In this document: positions 36,003 to 48,077 of the stretch, piece by piece
Position numbering within the stretch: the first letter of the stretch is position 1
How the letters are laid out: each line of letters starts with the position of its first letter
Assembly: GCA_016642085.1 (NCBI GenBank)
Contig: VOQV01000002.1
Coordinates: 1-64,000, forward strand
Origin: Pantoea sp. Brub
Lineage (GTDB): Bacteria; Pseudomonadota; Gammaproteobacteria; Enterobacterales; Enterobacteriaceae
Length of the DNA: 64,000 bases
Direction: 5' to 3'
Program-made: the position numbers and the translations under genes
Notes under the pieces: generated by a model
Seen by the model: the letters and a program-made list of their open reading frames with translations, nothing else
What the model was told of the DNA's origin: nothing
Databases searched by the model: none

Positions 36003-38684
36003 ATGCCATTAATATTAAATGATAATGATCACGAAGTATTATTAATTAATCAAAAACAGTATAATATATTTAATCTTTCTTATATTGAAAAATATTTTGG
36101 TACAATTAAAAATTTACCAAAATCATTGAAAATTATTCTAGAAAATATCATGCGTTGTCAGAATGATAGAGACACTAGAATTAAAGATATTAAAGCTATA
36201 GTTAAATGGCAAAAAAACGCTCATATTGAACATGAAATTTCTTATTATCCAGTAAGAGTTTTAATGCAAGATTTTACTGGAATACCAGCGATTGTAGATT
36301 TAGCTACAATGCGTGAATCAGTAAAAAAGTTAAATGGTGATGCTACTAAAATTAATCCATATATACCTGTTGATTTGGTAATAGATCATTCTATTACAGT
36401 AGATTATTTTGGTAGTGATAACTCATTTAAAAAAAATTTACAATTAGAAATGCAACGTAACTATGAACGATATAAATTTTTAAAATGGGGACAGAATACT
36501 TTTAATAATTTTAGAGTTATTCCTCCTAGTACAGGTATTTGTCATCAAGTTAATCTAGAATATTTAGGAAAGATTGTTTGTTTAGAAAAAATAAATAATA
36601 AAAATTTTATTTGGCCAGATACGGTAATAGGTACTGATTCCCATACAACTATGATTAATGCTTTAGGTATATTAGGATGGGGTACAGGAGGTATTGAAGC
36701 TGAAGCTGCCATGTTAGGTCAGCCACTATCTATGCTCATTCCAGATGTAGTAGGATTTAAATTAATTGGTAAATTACGTAGTGGAATTACAGCAACTGAT
36801 TTAGTATTGACTATAACACAAATGCTTCGTGAACATGGTGTTGTTGATAAATTTGTTGAATTTTATGGTGATGGATTAGATAATTTACCTTTAGTGGACA
36901 GAGGTACTATTGCTAACATGGCTCCAGAATATGGAGCTACTTGTGCATTTTTTCCAGTTGATCAAGTAACTATTGATTATATGGAATTAACTGGAAGAAG
37001 TAATAAACATATTAATTTAATAAAAATTTATACTAAAAAACAAGGTATGTGGCGTAATTCTGGTGAAGAACCAATTTTTACTAATACTATTTGTCTTGAT
37101 TTGAATAAAGTTAATATTAGTATATCTGGTCCACATCGTCCACATGATAGAGTATCATTAAGTAATGTACCTAATATTTTTACTAAAAATTTACTCTCTA
37201 ATATTAAAGTAAGCACAGCTAACAAAAATATAGAATATGTTGATCCTAAAACTGGACTAAAACATATTTTGTCACATGGAACAATCATAATATGTGCAAT
37301 TACTTCTTGCACTAATACATCTAATCATAATCTTTTAATAACAGCTGGATTATTAGCAAAAAAAGCAGTAGATCTTGGATTAAAAAAACAACCTTGGGTA
37401 AAAACGTCATTGGCTCCAGGATCAAAAGTAGTATCAAATTACTTAAATCATACTAAACTCACAAAATATCTTGATAAATTAGGTTTTACTTTAGTAGGTT
37501 ATGGATGCACAACATGTATAGGTAATTCTGGACCAATAGAACCAGAAATTGAAACAGTAATTAAACAAAATAATTTAATAGTAAGTGCTGTATTATCTGG
37601 AAATAGAAATTTTGAAGGAAGAATTCATCCATTAATAAAACATAATTGGTTAGCTTCACCAGCATTAGTAATAGTTTATGCATTAGTAGGAAATATAACA
37701 TGCAACTTAGAAACAGATCCTATAGGTCAAGATCATAAAGGCAATAATATTTTTTTAAAAGATATTTGGCCTTCAAATGAAGAAATTGTAAATTTAACTA
37801 AAAAAATTACTAAAAATATGTTTATACAAGAAAATAGTAATATGTTTCTAGGAACAAAAGCATGGCGTGATATTCAAACAAAAAAAAGTCTAACATATGA
37901 ATGGGATAAAAATTCTACTTATATTCAATTTGCACCTTTTTTAGATGATATAAAAAAAATACCAGAAAAAATGCAAGATATAAAAAATGCAAGAATATTA
38001 GCAATATTTGGTAATTTTATTACTACTGATCATATTTCACCTGCTGGTAATATTAAAATAGATAGTCCTGCTGGAACATATTTATTATCTAATAATATTA
38101 AATATAAAGATTTTAACTCTTATGGAGCACGTCGTGGTAATCATGAAGTAATGATTAGAGGTACTTTTGCAAATATCAGAATTAAAAATGAAATATTACC
38201 TCAAATTGAAGGTGGATATACCAAGCATTATCCAAGTGAACAACAATTAACTATTTATGATGCAGCAATGAAATATAAAGAAGATAAAGTTCCTTTAGTT
38301 ATAATTGCTGGTAAAGCTTATGGCTCAGGATCTAGTCGAGATTGGGCTGCAAAAGGTCCATGTTTATTGGGTATTAAAGTAATTATAGCAGAATCTTTCG
38401 AACGCATTCATCGTTCTAATTTAATAGGAATGGGTATTTTGCCTTTAAGATTTACTGAAGGTACAACACGATTTACTTGGAATTTTACTGGTTCGGAAAT
38501 CATTACTATTAACAACTTAATGCAATTAGAACCAAAATGCATGGTAAAAGTTACAATAATGAATATAAATGGAGAAAAAAAAGAATTTAATACAATTTGT
38601 TGTATTAATACTAAAAGTGAATTAACATACTACAAACATGGAGGTATTTTAAAAAATGTAATACGTAATATATTAAATACATAA
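36003..38684 (+). CDS. acnA: Aconitate hydratase A
   Basis: 893 aa; TSCTNTSN, GCTTCIGNSG Fe-S cysteines, GSGSSRDWAAKG. Confidence 0.98.
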   Translation: MPLILNDNDHEVLLINQKQYNIFNLSYIEKYFGTIKNLPKSLKIILENIMRCQNDRDTRIKDIKAIVKWQKNAHIEHEISYYPVRVLMQDFTGIPAIVDLATMRESVKKLNGDATKINPYIPVDLVIDHSITVDYFGSDNSFKKNLQLEMQRNYERYKFLKWGQNTFNNFRVIPPSTGICHQVNLEYLGKIVCLEKINNKNFIWPDTVIGTDSHTTMINALGILGWGTGGIEAEAAMLGQPLSMLIPDVVGFKLIGKLRSGITATDLVLTITQMLREHGVVDKFVEFYGDGLDNLPLVDRGTIANMAPEYGATCAFFPVDQVTIDYMELTGRSNKHINLIKIYTKKQGMWRNSGEEPIFTNTICLDLNKVNISISGPHRPHDRVSLSNVPNIFTKNLLSNIKVSTANKNIEYVDPKTGLKHILSHGTIIICAITSCTNTSNHNLLITAGLLAKKAVDLGLKKQPWVKTSLAPGSKVVSNYLNHTKLTKYLDKLGFTLVGYGCTTCIGNSGPIEPEIETVIKQNNLIVSAVLSGNRNFEGRIHPLIKHNWLASPALVIVYALVGNITCNLETDPIGQDHKGNNIFLKDIWPSNEEIVNLTKKITKNMFIQENSNMFLGTKAWRDIQTKKSLTYEWDKNSTYIQFAPFLDDIKKIPEKMQDIKNARILAIFGNFITTDHISPAGNIKIDSPAGTYLLSNNIKYKDFNSYGARRGNHEVMIRGTFANIRIKNEILPQIEGGYTKHYPSEQQLTIYDAAMKYKEDKVPLVIIAGKAYGSGSSRDWAAKGPCLLGIKVIIAESFERIHRSNLIGMGILPLRFTEGTTRFTWNFTGSEIITINNLMQLEPKCMVKVTIMNINGEKKEFNTICCINTKSELTYYKHGGILKNVIRNILNT

Positions 38685-38713
38685 CTTAATACAATTACTA
38701 TTTATTTATTATA

Positions 38714-39304
38714 TTATTTTGGTAGTAAATGTCCCATTTTTTTTGCTTTGATACTCAGATATCTACAATTATTAATATTACTACCAACAATTAGAGGAAC
38801 TCTTTCAATAATATTAATTCCTAATTTTGTTAAGACATTAACTTTAAGAGGATTGTTAGTCAACAAACGTACCTGAGTAATACCTAGTATTTTTAACATA
38901 TCTGCACATAATGTAAAATCTCTTTCATCTGCTGCAAAGCCAAGTTGATGATTAGCTTCAACAGTATCGTATCCTTTATCTTGCAGTGCATAAGCAAGAA
39001 TTTTATTTAGTAAACCAATATTTCTACCTTCTTGACGATGGTATAGCAGTACACCTCTATTTTCTCTAGCAATAACATTTAGAGCAGCTTTTAGTTGAAA
39101 TCCACAATCACAACGAAGACTGAAGAGTGCATCCCCTGTTACACATTCAGAATGTATTCTAACAAGCATAGGAGTGTTTTCTTTAATAGAACCACAAATA
39201 AGTGCAATATGATTATGATGAGTTTCTAATTCTTCAAAACCTAGCATAAAAAAATTTCCCCATGGTGTTGGTAGTATAGATTCTGCTACCAATTTAACTT
39301 GCAT
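38714..39304 (-). CDS. ribA: GTP cyclohydrolase II
   Basis: 196 aa; [32 protein letters not shown]. Confidence 0.98.
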   Translation of the reverse strand: MQVKLVAESILPTPWGNFFMLGFEELETHHNHIALICGSIKENTPMLVRIHSECVTGDALFSLRCDCGFQLKAALNVIARENRGVLLYHRQEGRNIGLLNKILAYALQDKGYDTVEANHQLGFAADERDFTLCADMLKILGITQVRLLTNNPLKVNVLTKLGINIIERVPLIVGSNINNCRYLSIKAKKMGHLLPK

Positions 39305-39495
39305 TGTTGTTCTCCAAGTTTTTATATAATTTGTTCTTATAAATTAATATTTTTTAGATCAAATGATATTTATAAAACATTATAAATAAACATATATTAT
39401 AAAATAGTAATTAATAACTTAAAAACAAATATATATTTTATCAATTCACAATAAACTATAAAAATGTTAATGAGAATTTTAAATAGGGAAAAATA

Positions 39496-40224
39496 ATGTT
39501 AAAAATTTTTTATTATAATACATTGGGAATGTTATTATTATTGCTATTACCAATAATATTTTTTTTGTCAAATTGGCGATGGTATCCAAATAATAAAATT
39601 CTTTCTCAATTCAAGTTAATGTTTTTAATAATGCAAACTGTTACTAATCCATGGGGTATATTAATTAGTATTTTTTTAACATTTTGGATTTTATGGGTTT
39701 TAAATTTTAATTTAAAATCTACTATTAAATATTTTTTAATAATACATATTACTATTTTTCTTGGACAATATATTAAATATTATATGAAATACAAAATCCA
39801 TAAACCGCGTCCTTACATTTTTTGGTTAGAAAAAAATTACGGATTAAATATACAACATTTCTATAAATTAAATAATATTCAGCGCAAAAAAATAATTCAT
39901 GATTTAATTTATAATAAAAATATTGCATTACCTAATTGGCTTAAAGAACACTGGGAAAAAGAAACTGATTTTGCATGTCCTTCAGGTCATGCTATACTAA
40001 TATCTAGTTGGACTTTTTTAATAATTAGCCTACTATTAATACATCGTTATTATAAAACCATGATAATTGCATTTTTATGGTCATACATTGTTATGTTAAG
40101 TCGTTTAATATTTGGTATGCATTGGCCATTAGATTTAATAATAGGAATTATATTATCTTGGTTTTTAGTGAACATAGCACTAATTGTAACATGTCATATT
40201 AATTTCAAAAACAAAATAATATAA
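39496..40224 (+). CDS. pgpB: Phosphatidylglycerophosphatase B (PAP2 superfamily)
   Basis: 242 aa; KIHKPRP, CPSGHA, SRLIFGMHWPLD PAP2 motifs; position next to ribA. Confidence 0.92.
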   Translation: MLKIFYYNTLGMLLLLLLPIIFFLSNWRWYPNNKILSQFKLMFLIMQTVTNPWGILISIFLTFWILWVLNFNLKSTIKYFLIIHITIFLGQYIKYYMKYKIHKPRPYIFWLEKNYGLNIQHFYKLNNIQRKKIIHDLIYNKNIALPNWLKEHWEKETDFACPSGHAILISSWTFLIISLLLIHRYYKTMIIAFLWSYIVMLSRLIFGMHWPLDLIIGIILSWFLVNIALIVTCHINFKNKII

Positions 40225-40501
40225 TTTATGTTATATTTTTTTATTAAATATTTTTTAAAAAAATATATTGTATCATATTTACTATATATATTCGATAAAT
40301 AGTCTCATTTGTTTATGTAATAACTAATTATCAATTATTCAAATAAATATAAATTATGTTTATTTGTTTTTGCTAAATATAAAATATTAATACGATTGTT
40401 AATTATTTTTTGTATTTATAGGATTTACTTGCTACATTATTAACTTGAAAATATTTTTATACAAATTTTATCAATCTAATATTTTTAATGATATTAATAT
40501 C

Positions 40502-41209
40502 ATGATGAAAAATAATAAATCACAAATAATCATAGCATTAAACTTTAATGATATAAATAAAATACTTAATTTTGTTGATCAAATTGATCCTAACATTTAT
40601 TACTTAAAAATAGGTAAAGATTTATTTACACTATTTGGTCCTTCAATAATTAAAAAACTTCAAAAACGTAATTTTTCTATTTTTTTAGATTTAAAATTTT
40701 TTGATATTCCAAGCACTACTGCATACGCTGTTGCTGCTGCTGCAAATTTGGGGATATGGATGATGAATGTACATGCTATGGGTGGAACAAGCATGATGGA
40801 AGCTGCAAAAAAAGCACTATTGCCATTAGGTAAAGATGCTCCTTTATTAATTGCAGTTACCATACTAACTAGTATGAATAATAATGAATTAAAATTATTA
40901 GGTATCAATTCTTCTATTAAACAATCAAAGCGTTTAGCACAAGTTACATATGATTGTGGTCTTGACGGTGTAGTATGTTCTGCTCATGAAGTATCTTATT
41001 TTAGAAAAATAATTAAACAAAAATTTCTTATAGTTACACCAGGTATTAGACCAATAGGTGTTGACAACTATGATCAACATAGAACTGTAACTCCAGAACA
41101 AGCAAAAAAAATAGGGGTAGATTATATGGTTATTGGCCGTCCAATACTACAATCTAGTAATCCAATGGATATGTTGCAATCTATTACAGATAGTTTAAAA
41201 AACAATTAA
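40502..41209 (+). CDS. pyrF: Orotidine-5'-phosphate decarboxylase
   Basis: ORF track starts at TTG 40445; ATG at 40502 fits PyrF length better; FLDLKFFDIPSTTAYAV, VTPGIRP. Confidence 0.96.
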   Translation: MMKNNKSQIIIALNFNDINKILNFVDQIDPNIYYLKIGKDLFTLFGPSIIKKLQKRNFSIFLDLKFFDIPSTTAYAVAAAANLGIWMMNVHAMGGTSMMEAAKKALLPLGKDAPLLIAVTILTSMNNNELKLLGINSSIKQSKRLAQVTYDCGLDGVVCSAHEVSYFRKIIKQKFLIVTPGIRPIGVDNYDQHRTVTPEQAKKIGVDYMVIGRPILQSSNPMDMLQSITDSLKNN

Positions 41210-41235
41210 TTGCTATAAATATTTTATATAATATA

Positions 41236-43173
41236 TTAAAATATTGGTCGAGCAAATATAGTGCGTGAATCTATACATACTTTAATAATATTAACGTTTA
41301 TAATATCAGTAATACGATATATAATTTTATCTTTAATTTCTAAAGTTCCATTTTCTTGATTGCATATTAATTCATCTCTAACTAAATGAATTAGTGAAGC
41401 AGGAATAAAAGCTGTTGCACCATTTTCAATTAAACGAACTTTCATCCCATTACGAGAAACATAAATAATTTCTGTAATAAACTTATAATTTTTAGAAATA
41501 AATTTTGATAAATAGCAAGCATACAGCCAATCACTAATGTTTTTTTCAGCTATACGATTTAACTTACGGCGCTCACTTATTTTAATAATTAATTCGTTAT
41601 CTAATGGACAAATAACTTTTTTATCTCCACGGATAATTGATTTCAATAAGCGATGATTAATCATATCGCTAAATTTACGAATAGGTGAAGTCCATGTTGC
41701 ATAGTTTTCAATACCAAGACCAAAATGTGGTCCTGGTTTAGTACTAATTTCAGCAAACTTTTGAAAACGTCGAAGACAATGATTAAGATATTGTGTAGGT
41801 TGAGCATCTAATTGACGTTTTAATAATATAAATCCATCTAAAGTAGTGATTTTTTTAGCGTCAACATGCATACCATGTGTATTTAAAAATGTAACAGCTT
41901 GTGAAATATTAGCAGTATCAAAACCAAAATGCACATTATAAATACCGAATCCTAAATATGTATGAAGTATTTTACCAGCACACATATTAGCTAAAATCAT
42001 TGCTTCTTCAACAATATGATTAGCGATACGACGAGATTCAGCTATAATATTTAACACCTCGCCTTTTTTACTTATTATAAAACGATAATCTAATTTATCT
42101 TTGAAAATTAACGCATATTTTTTGCGCCATTTAATACGTAATAGACATAAGCGATACAAAAGATATATTTGTTCTTCAATTATACAGTTGTCTGGTTTCC
42201 AGTTGCCAATATTTTCTAACCAATCTGATACATCATTATAAGCCAATTTAGCTTTTGATTTTATCCACGCAGCAAAAAAGTGAATATCTTGTAAACTACC
42301 ATCATTTATTATAGTAACGCTACAAGCTAATACTGGACGCTGTACATTTGGACGTAAAGAACAAATATTATCTGAAATATTTCTAGGTAACATTGGAATA
42401 CTAAAACCCGGTAAATAATTAGTAAAACCACGTTGAGCTGCTAATTGATCTAATTTGCTTCCTTCAGGTATATAAGAAGTAGGATCAGCTATTGCAATTG
42501 TTAAACGTAAAGCATTATCATTTAAACTTTTTATATAAAGTGCATCATCCATATCTTCAGTAGTACTATTATCAATAGTAATAAAAGATAAATGTGTTAA
42601 ATCTTTACGGTTTAGATTTTCATGTAACATTTCATGTGAAATAGTATCTGGTGCTGTACGTTCAAGATTATAGCGTGATAAAGTAACCAACCATGGAGCA
42701 AAATAATCATCACATTTAACAATCAAATCAACTAGTTCAGCATAAAAACCACTATCTCCTCTTAAAGGATGACACCGCATTTCAGCTATAAACCAATCAC
42801 CATTTTTGCATTCATGCTTTAAATCACATAAAACACTGCATGGAATTCTATCTTTAACAAATGGATAATTTGGAATGATCGAAAGATTATTATCTTTTGT
42901 TTGAATGCGACCTATAAAACGATTTAAAAACGGTTCAATTAATTTTTCTGGTATAGCAGTTTCTCGATCTTGATTATTAGATATTGTTGCTATTATTCTA
43001 TCTCCATGCATTACTTTTTTCATTTGTGAATGTGGAATAAAATAATTTTTTTGGGTTTTTACTTCTAAAAAACCAAACCCTTTATCATTACTTTTAACAA
43101 TACCTTCAACAAAGTTATTTGCTAAATGAAGTTTTTTTTTGAGTTGCATGAGTACTGGATTATTATGAAACAT
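41236..43173 (-). CDS. rnb: Exoribonuclease II
   Basis: 645 aa; RNB domain (TTEDMDDALYI, YATWTSPIRKFSDMINHRLL). Confidence 0.97.
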   Translation of the reverse strand: MFHNNPVLMQLKKKLHLANNFVEGIVKSNDKGFGFLEVKTQKNYFIPHSQMKKVMHGDRIIATISNNQDRETAIPEKLIEPFLNRFIGRIQTKDNNLSIIPNYPFVKDRIPCSVLCDLKHECKNGDWFIAEMRCHPLRGDSGFYAELVDLIVKCDDYFAPWLVTLSRYNLERTAPDTISHEMLHENLNRKDLTHLSFITIDNSTTEDMDDALYIKSLNDNALRLTIAIADPTSYIPEGSKLDQLAAQRGFTNYLPGFSIPMLPRNISDNICSLRPNVQRPVLACSVTIINDGSLQDIHFFAAWIKSKAKLAYNDVSDWLENIGNWKPDNCIIEEQIYLLYRLCLLRIKWRKKYALIFKDKLDYRFIISKKGEVLNIIAESRRIANHIVEEAMILANMCAGKILHTYLGFGIYNVHFGFDTANISQAVTFLNTHGMHVDAKKITTLDGFILLKRQLDAQPTQYLNHCLRRFQKFAEISTKPGPHFGLGIENYATWTSPIRKFSDMINHRLLKSIIRGDKKVICPLDNELIIKISERRKLNRIAEKNISDWLYACYLSKFISKNYKFITEIIYVSRNGMKVRLIENGATAFIPASLIHLVRDELICNQENGTLEIKDKIIYRITDIINVNIIKVCIDSRTIFARPIF

Positions 43174-44738
43174 ATTTTAATGTCACAATCTGTAAATAAA
43201 AAATAGTAACTAAATTGAGTTTAAACATAAATAATAATTGAAATAATAAGTAATATAATTATGTAATTTATACAATTTGCGTTTTACCTAAATGAATTTA
43301 GAATTTATAAGATAATTAAGATCCATTAAATTACTTAAAAACATTAAAAAATATTTGTTTCAGGATATGGAACTGTTAAATTAATTTAAAAAACAAAAAT
43401 ATAATTCTAATTTACAGTTAGTATAAAAATGTTAATAACATTATTATTTCATATAATTTTAATATTGATATTCTATACTTCAATAAATTCTATTTTTGAA
43501 TTAATATTAAAATAATGATTTTGGTAATGAATAATTATAAACTACTAATGTAGTTTAAATATTAAATTTCTTATTAAAATTCATGAAGATAGGAATAATT
43601 TATGTAACATATCTATATGATTGCAATTATAATTTGTTAATAATTATTACAATTTTTTTTTATCTCCTTATCTACTAAAAATACATTGTCAGATATTCTA
43701 GTAATCCTATAATTTTATTAATCTACATTAATTTTGCCTAATGTTAACATTAATATTAACATTTTCCATAAGATATTAAATATAAACACAGCATATTCAA
43801 ATATTTAAATTAAATCGTTATTAAAAATTATAGTGTAATTGTTACGAACAACTCACTAACTAGAATATCTCATTAGACACAAATTTGAATTTTTTAATTA
43901 ATTGAAGTCAATAATAATTGCAAGTTAAAAATACATATATAAATGTTTGTTTTATGTTGTATGTGTTGCTTCTTAAAGTGATATATGTTCTTTTAAAGAA
44001 GCTAACATATTAAAACAACTGCATTTAGTATCAAAGAAATCAATCAGCAATATCTTTACTATACTTATTTTGTATATATATTTTATTAAATTTTATAGTT
44101 TAAATTTTAATTAAAAAATAGTTTAAAATACTAATGTTCAAATAACTGTAATTTTATATAATTATTTATTTTAAAAAAATATAATTTCAAATATATTTTT
44201 AAAGTTCTGCAATTGATTTAGTTTGTTTGTTGGAATAATGTATTAAAAATTATTATTTTAACTACTCCAATTATAACCTAAATTCCATTAGGTATAAATT
44301 TGATATATTATGACCTACATGTACATGTTGATTAGATTACAAGTACAAATATTATCTAAATATTTAAATTTATTTTAACTTATCTTACTATTGATAATAT
44401 TGAAAAATTTGTTACTAGTATTTATAATATATATTTCGACAATTAATAAAAATATTATTGCATATTAATAAAAGAATTATTAATCAAACTATTTTATTAT
44501 TAATAATAATCTAAAATAGATTCTTGTATTAGGTATCATGAAAACCTTAAAATTTTTTATTGATGTAAATTAGATAAACTACATGTATAAAAAAATATTA
44601 TTAATAATTAATTTAATTAGCATTCTAAAAAAAATATTTAGGTTGATCAAAAAAATAAACTGTTTTAATGATTTAAACTAAATATATTTTATTATAATAA
44701 TATTGACATAACAAGATGGAATAATTCAAAAATATATT

Positions 44739-45524
44739 TTATACATATAAGTTATTCATTAACGCAATGTTAAAACCACCATCTACATAAATAATTTCCC
44801 CAGTAATACCACTTGCTAAATTAGAACATAAAAAAGCTGATGCATTTCCTATTTCTTCAATAGTTACAATGCGACGAATTGGAGTATTTTTTTCACAAAA
44901 ATGTAACATTTTACGAAAATTTGCAATAGCAGAGGATGCTAAGGTACGAACTGGACCAGCAGAAATAGCATTAACACGTATTCCATCCGGACCCATTGAA
45001 TTAGCAATATATTTTACATTAGCTTCTAGTGATGCCTTTACTGATCCCATTATGTTATAATTTGGAATTGCAATTTTAGATCCCAAATAAGTTAAAGTTA
45101 ATAATGCTGAATTTGTATTTAACATTTTACGTGATTCTTTAGCCATGGATATAAAACTATAAGAACCAATTTCATGTGCAATATTAAATCCGTGTCTGTT
45201 TATATTATTTAAATAATCACCATTTAACTGATCTTTAGGAACAAAACTAATTGCATGAACAAAACCATCAAATTTTGGCCAAAATTTAGCCAATTCATTG
45301 AATAACAATTTTATATTATTATCTTTTGATACATCACAAGGTAAAACAATTTCTGAATTACAATGTTTAGCAACTTCTTGAACCCTATTTTTTAGTTTAT
45401 CGTTTTGATAAGTAAAAGCTAATTCAGCATCTTGTTTATACATTGCTTGTGCAATACCATAGGCTAAAGATAACTTGCTAGCAATTCCAGTAATTAAAAT
45501 ACGTTTACCACTAAGAAAACCCAT
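44739..45524 (-). CDS. fabI: Enoyl-[acyl-carrier-protein] reductase (NADH)
   Basis: Start [13 protein letters not shown] at 45524 matches FabI (open ORF to 45539); Y-x6-K catalytic pattern [11 protein letters not shown]. Confidence 0.97.
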   Translation of the reverse strand: MGFLSGKRILITGIASKLSLAYGIAQAMYKQDAELAFTYQNDKLKNRVQEVAKHCNSEIVLPCDVSKDNNIKLLFNELAKFWPKFDGFVHAISFVPKDQLNGDYLNNINRHGFNIAHEIGSYSFISMAKESRKMLNTNSALLTLTYLGSKIAIPNYNIMGSVKASLEANVKYIANSMGPDGIRVNAISAGPVRTLASSAIANFRKMLHFCEKNTPIRRIVTIEEIGNASAFLCSNLASGITGEIIYVDGGFNIALMNNLYV

Positions 45525-46268
45525 TATTTTATCCTTCATTAATATAAACTATTGTATATTATATTATGTATATATAATAAATTGATTTAATGTTTATATC
45601 AGATAATGCATATATGTAACATAAATATTAATAACATAATAATTTAAATTATTTAACTCAACTACTACTATAATATATTTAATAGAATTTATTAAAATTT
45701 TCAATTTATAATTTCATGATATAATAATTGTGTATTTTATGGACAATTTACATTGTTAGTTAACATTATATTTTTAAGTATCATATTTTAAGTATTTCAA
45801 AAAATATTATATAGTTCTAAAAAATATATAATATTAATTAAAATATTATAAAAATTAAACAAGACAAAGAACATCGCATAGCAATTGTTCTTAAATAATA
45901 TAAAGCAATTAATAGATTATATCTGACTTAATAAAAATATCAGTAATAATATAACAGTAATTTTAGTAAATTATTTGTCTAAGTTTTGAATATAATTAAT
46001 AGATATATTTAGTTCTCTAGACAATATTGCTATGCATTATATTGATTATTAAAAATGATTATAAATGCAGTAAATTTTAAAATAGTATCAAATATGAAAC
46101 TACAATAATTCAGTAAGTTAACTTTAACATCCAAGTAAATTAATGTACGCATTAACCGTTAAAGACAAAATAATTAATGACATTCAATAATGTTAAAATA
46201 TCTTGGATATAGTAATGATGTATTCGATTATTTTTAGCTTCAATGTTATCAATTATATAGTGTATATA

Positions 46269-46298
46269 TATAAATTAATTTAATTAAATTAATTTATA
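46269..46298. repeat. 30-bp perfect palindrome in fabI-fumC spacer
   Basis: TATAAATTAATTTAATTAAATTAATTTATA is its own reverse complement. Confidence 0.9.
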
Positions 46299-46478
46299 AA
46301 AATAAACAAGATAATATTATTATTGATTACAATGTTTAACATATCTATAAAAGAAAATAAATAATAGTTATTACATACATAAGATTATTTGCAAACTTTA
46401 AAAAATAAGACATGATTATTTTTAAGGATCTATGAATGTTAATGACACTAGTATTTAAGATAAATTTTTTAACAAAAC

Positions 46479-46496
46479 ACCTAAATGTTATTAGGT
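46479..46496 (-). terminator. Possible fumC terminator hairpin
   Basis: - strand ACCTAA-taacat-TTAGGT then GTTTTGTT; about 80 nt past fumC stop. Confidence 0.3.
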
Positions 46497-46577
46497 ACAT
46501 AATATATATAATTATTTATAAAATATTATATATATGATAAATATACTTAAATATTTATAGTATTAATATAATTAATA

Positions 46578-47966
46578 TTATCTAATCATATTTTTTGGAT
46601 TCATCCAAGAATTAAATTCTTTTTCTGTTAAATATCCTAATTCTAATGCAGATTGTTTTAAAGTTAAACCTTCTTTAAAAGCCTTTTTAGCAATCAACGC
46701 TGCTTTATCATATCCAATATGAGTATTTAATACAGTAACTAACATTAATGATTCATTTAAAAAGTGCTGAATACGTTTATAAACTGGTTTAATTCCACTA
46801 ACACAATAATAATTAAAACTGTGAATACCCTCTGCCAATATTCTAATAGATTGCAAAAAATTATAAATTATCATTGGACGATATACATTTAATTCAAAAT
46901 TACCTGATAATCCACCGATATTAATTGCTACATCATTACCCATAACTTGACTACAAATCATAGTTATTGATTCGCATTGAGTAGGATTAACTTTACCTGG
47001 CATAATAGAGCTTCCTGGTTCATTTGCTGGAATACTGATTTCTCCTATACCACAGCGTGGACCTGAAGATAACCATCTTATATCATTGGCTATTTTCATT
47101 AATGACGTCGCTAAACTTTTTAATGAACCATGAGCATGGACTATAGCATCACAAGTCCCAAGTGATTCAAATTTATTTTTTGAAGTTATAAATGGATATT
47201 TAGTTAATCGAGACAATTCATTTGCTACTAAAGTAGCATATCTTGGATGAGCATTTAATCCAGTACCAACAGCTGTACCACCTAAAGCAATTTCAAATAA
47301 ATAAGACATATTTTCTTCTATGTGTTTAATGTTATTTTCTAACATGGTAACCCAACCAGAAATTTCTTGCCCTAGTGTTAGTGGTACTGCATCTTGTAAA
47401 TGTGTACGACCAACCTTAATAATCTTTTGATACATATTAGATTTATTCATTAAAGTATTTTTTAATTCAATCAATTTTGGAATTAATTGCTCTTTAATAG
47501 AAATAACAGACGCAATATGCATGGCAGTAGGAAATACGTCGTTAGAACTTTGACTTTTATTAACATCATCATTAGGATGAACTAAACGTGATAAGCCACG
47601 CTCTCCCCCAAGAATTTCACTAGCTCTATTTGCTAATACTTCATTCATATTCATGTTAGTTTGAGTACCAGATCCTGTTTGCCAAATAACCAATGGAAAT
47701 TCTTCAATATGCTTGCCATCTATAATTTCATCAGCTGCTTGAATAATTGCATTGGAAATATTTTGTTTTAATATTCCAAGATCACAATTTGTTTTTGATG
47801 CAGCACGTTTGATTAAAGCTAATGAATATATGAATAGTGCTGGCATTTTTTCTGTAGAAATATTAAAATGTTCAAGTGCACGTTGTGTTTGAGCCCCCCA
47901 TAATTTGTCATTCAATACATTAATAGTTCCCATAGAATCTTTTTCAATACGATAGTTAATTATCAT
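46578..47966 (-). CDS. fumC: Fumarate hydratase class II
   Basis: 462 aa; [15 protein letters not shown] signature. Confidence 0.98.
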   Translation of the reverse strand: MIINYRIEKDSMGTINVLNDKLWGAQTQRALEHFNISTEKMPALFIYSLALIKRAASKTNCDLGILKQNISNAIIQAADEIIDGKHIEEFPLVIWQTGSGTQTNMNMNEVLANRASEILGGERGLSRLVHPNDDVNKSQSSNDVFPTAMHIASVISIKEQLIPKLIELKNTLMNKSNMYQKIIKVGRTHLQDAVPLTLGQEISGWVTMLENNIKHIEENMSYLFEIALGGTAVGTGLNAHPRYATLVANELSRLTKYPFITSKNKFESLGTCDAIVHAHGSLKSLATSLMKIANDIRWLSSGPRCGIGEISIPANEPGSSIMPGKVNPTQCESITMICSQVMGNDVAINIGGLSGNFELNVYRPMIIYNFLQSIRILAEGIHSFNYYCVSGIKPVYKRIQHFLNESLMLVTVLNTHIGYDKAALIAKKAFKEGLTLKQSALELGYLTEKEFNSWMNPKNMIR

Positions 47967-48077
47967 GAAATATATCTCCTAAGAAATATCTAATATGTTA
48001 CAATATAATTATTTAATAGTTTGTATTTACTTATATTTACTATTATTATAGCGTTGGTGTTTATTTTTTTAAATAAC

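Noticed and set aside
37028-37312. 94-aa - strand ORF
   Set aside because: Antisense to acnA
43968-44002. GCTTCTT...AAGAAGC hairpin as terminator
   Set aside because: No T-tract on either side and far from any 3' end; too short to claim a function
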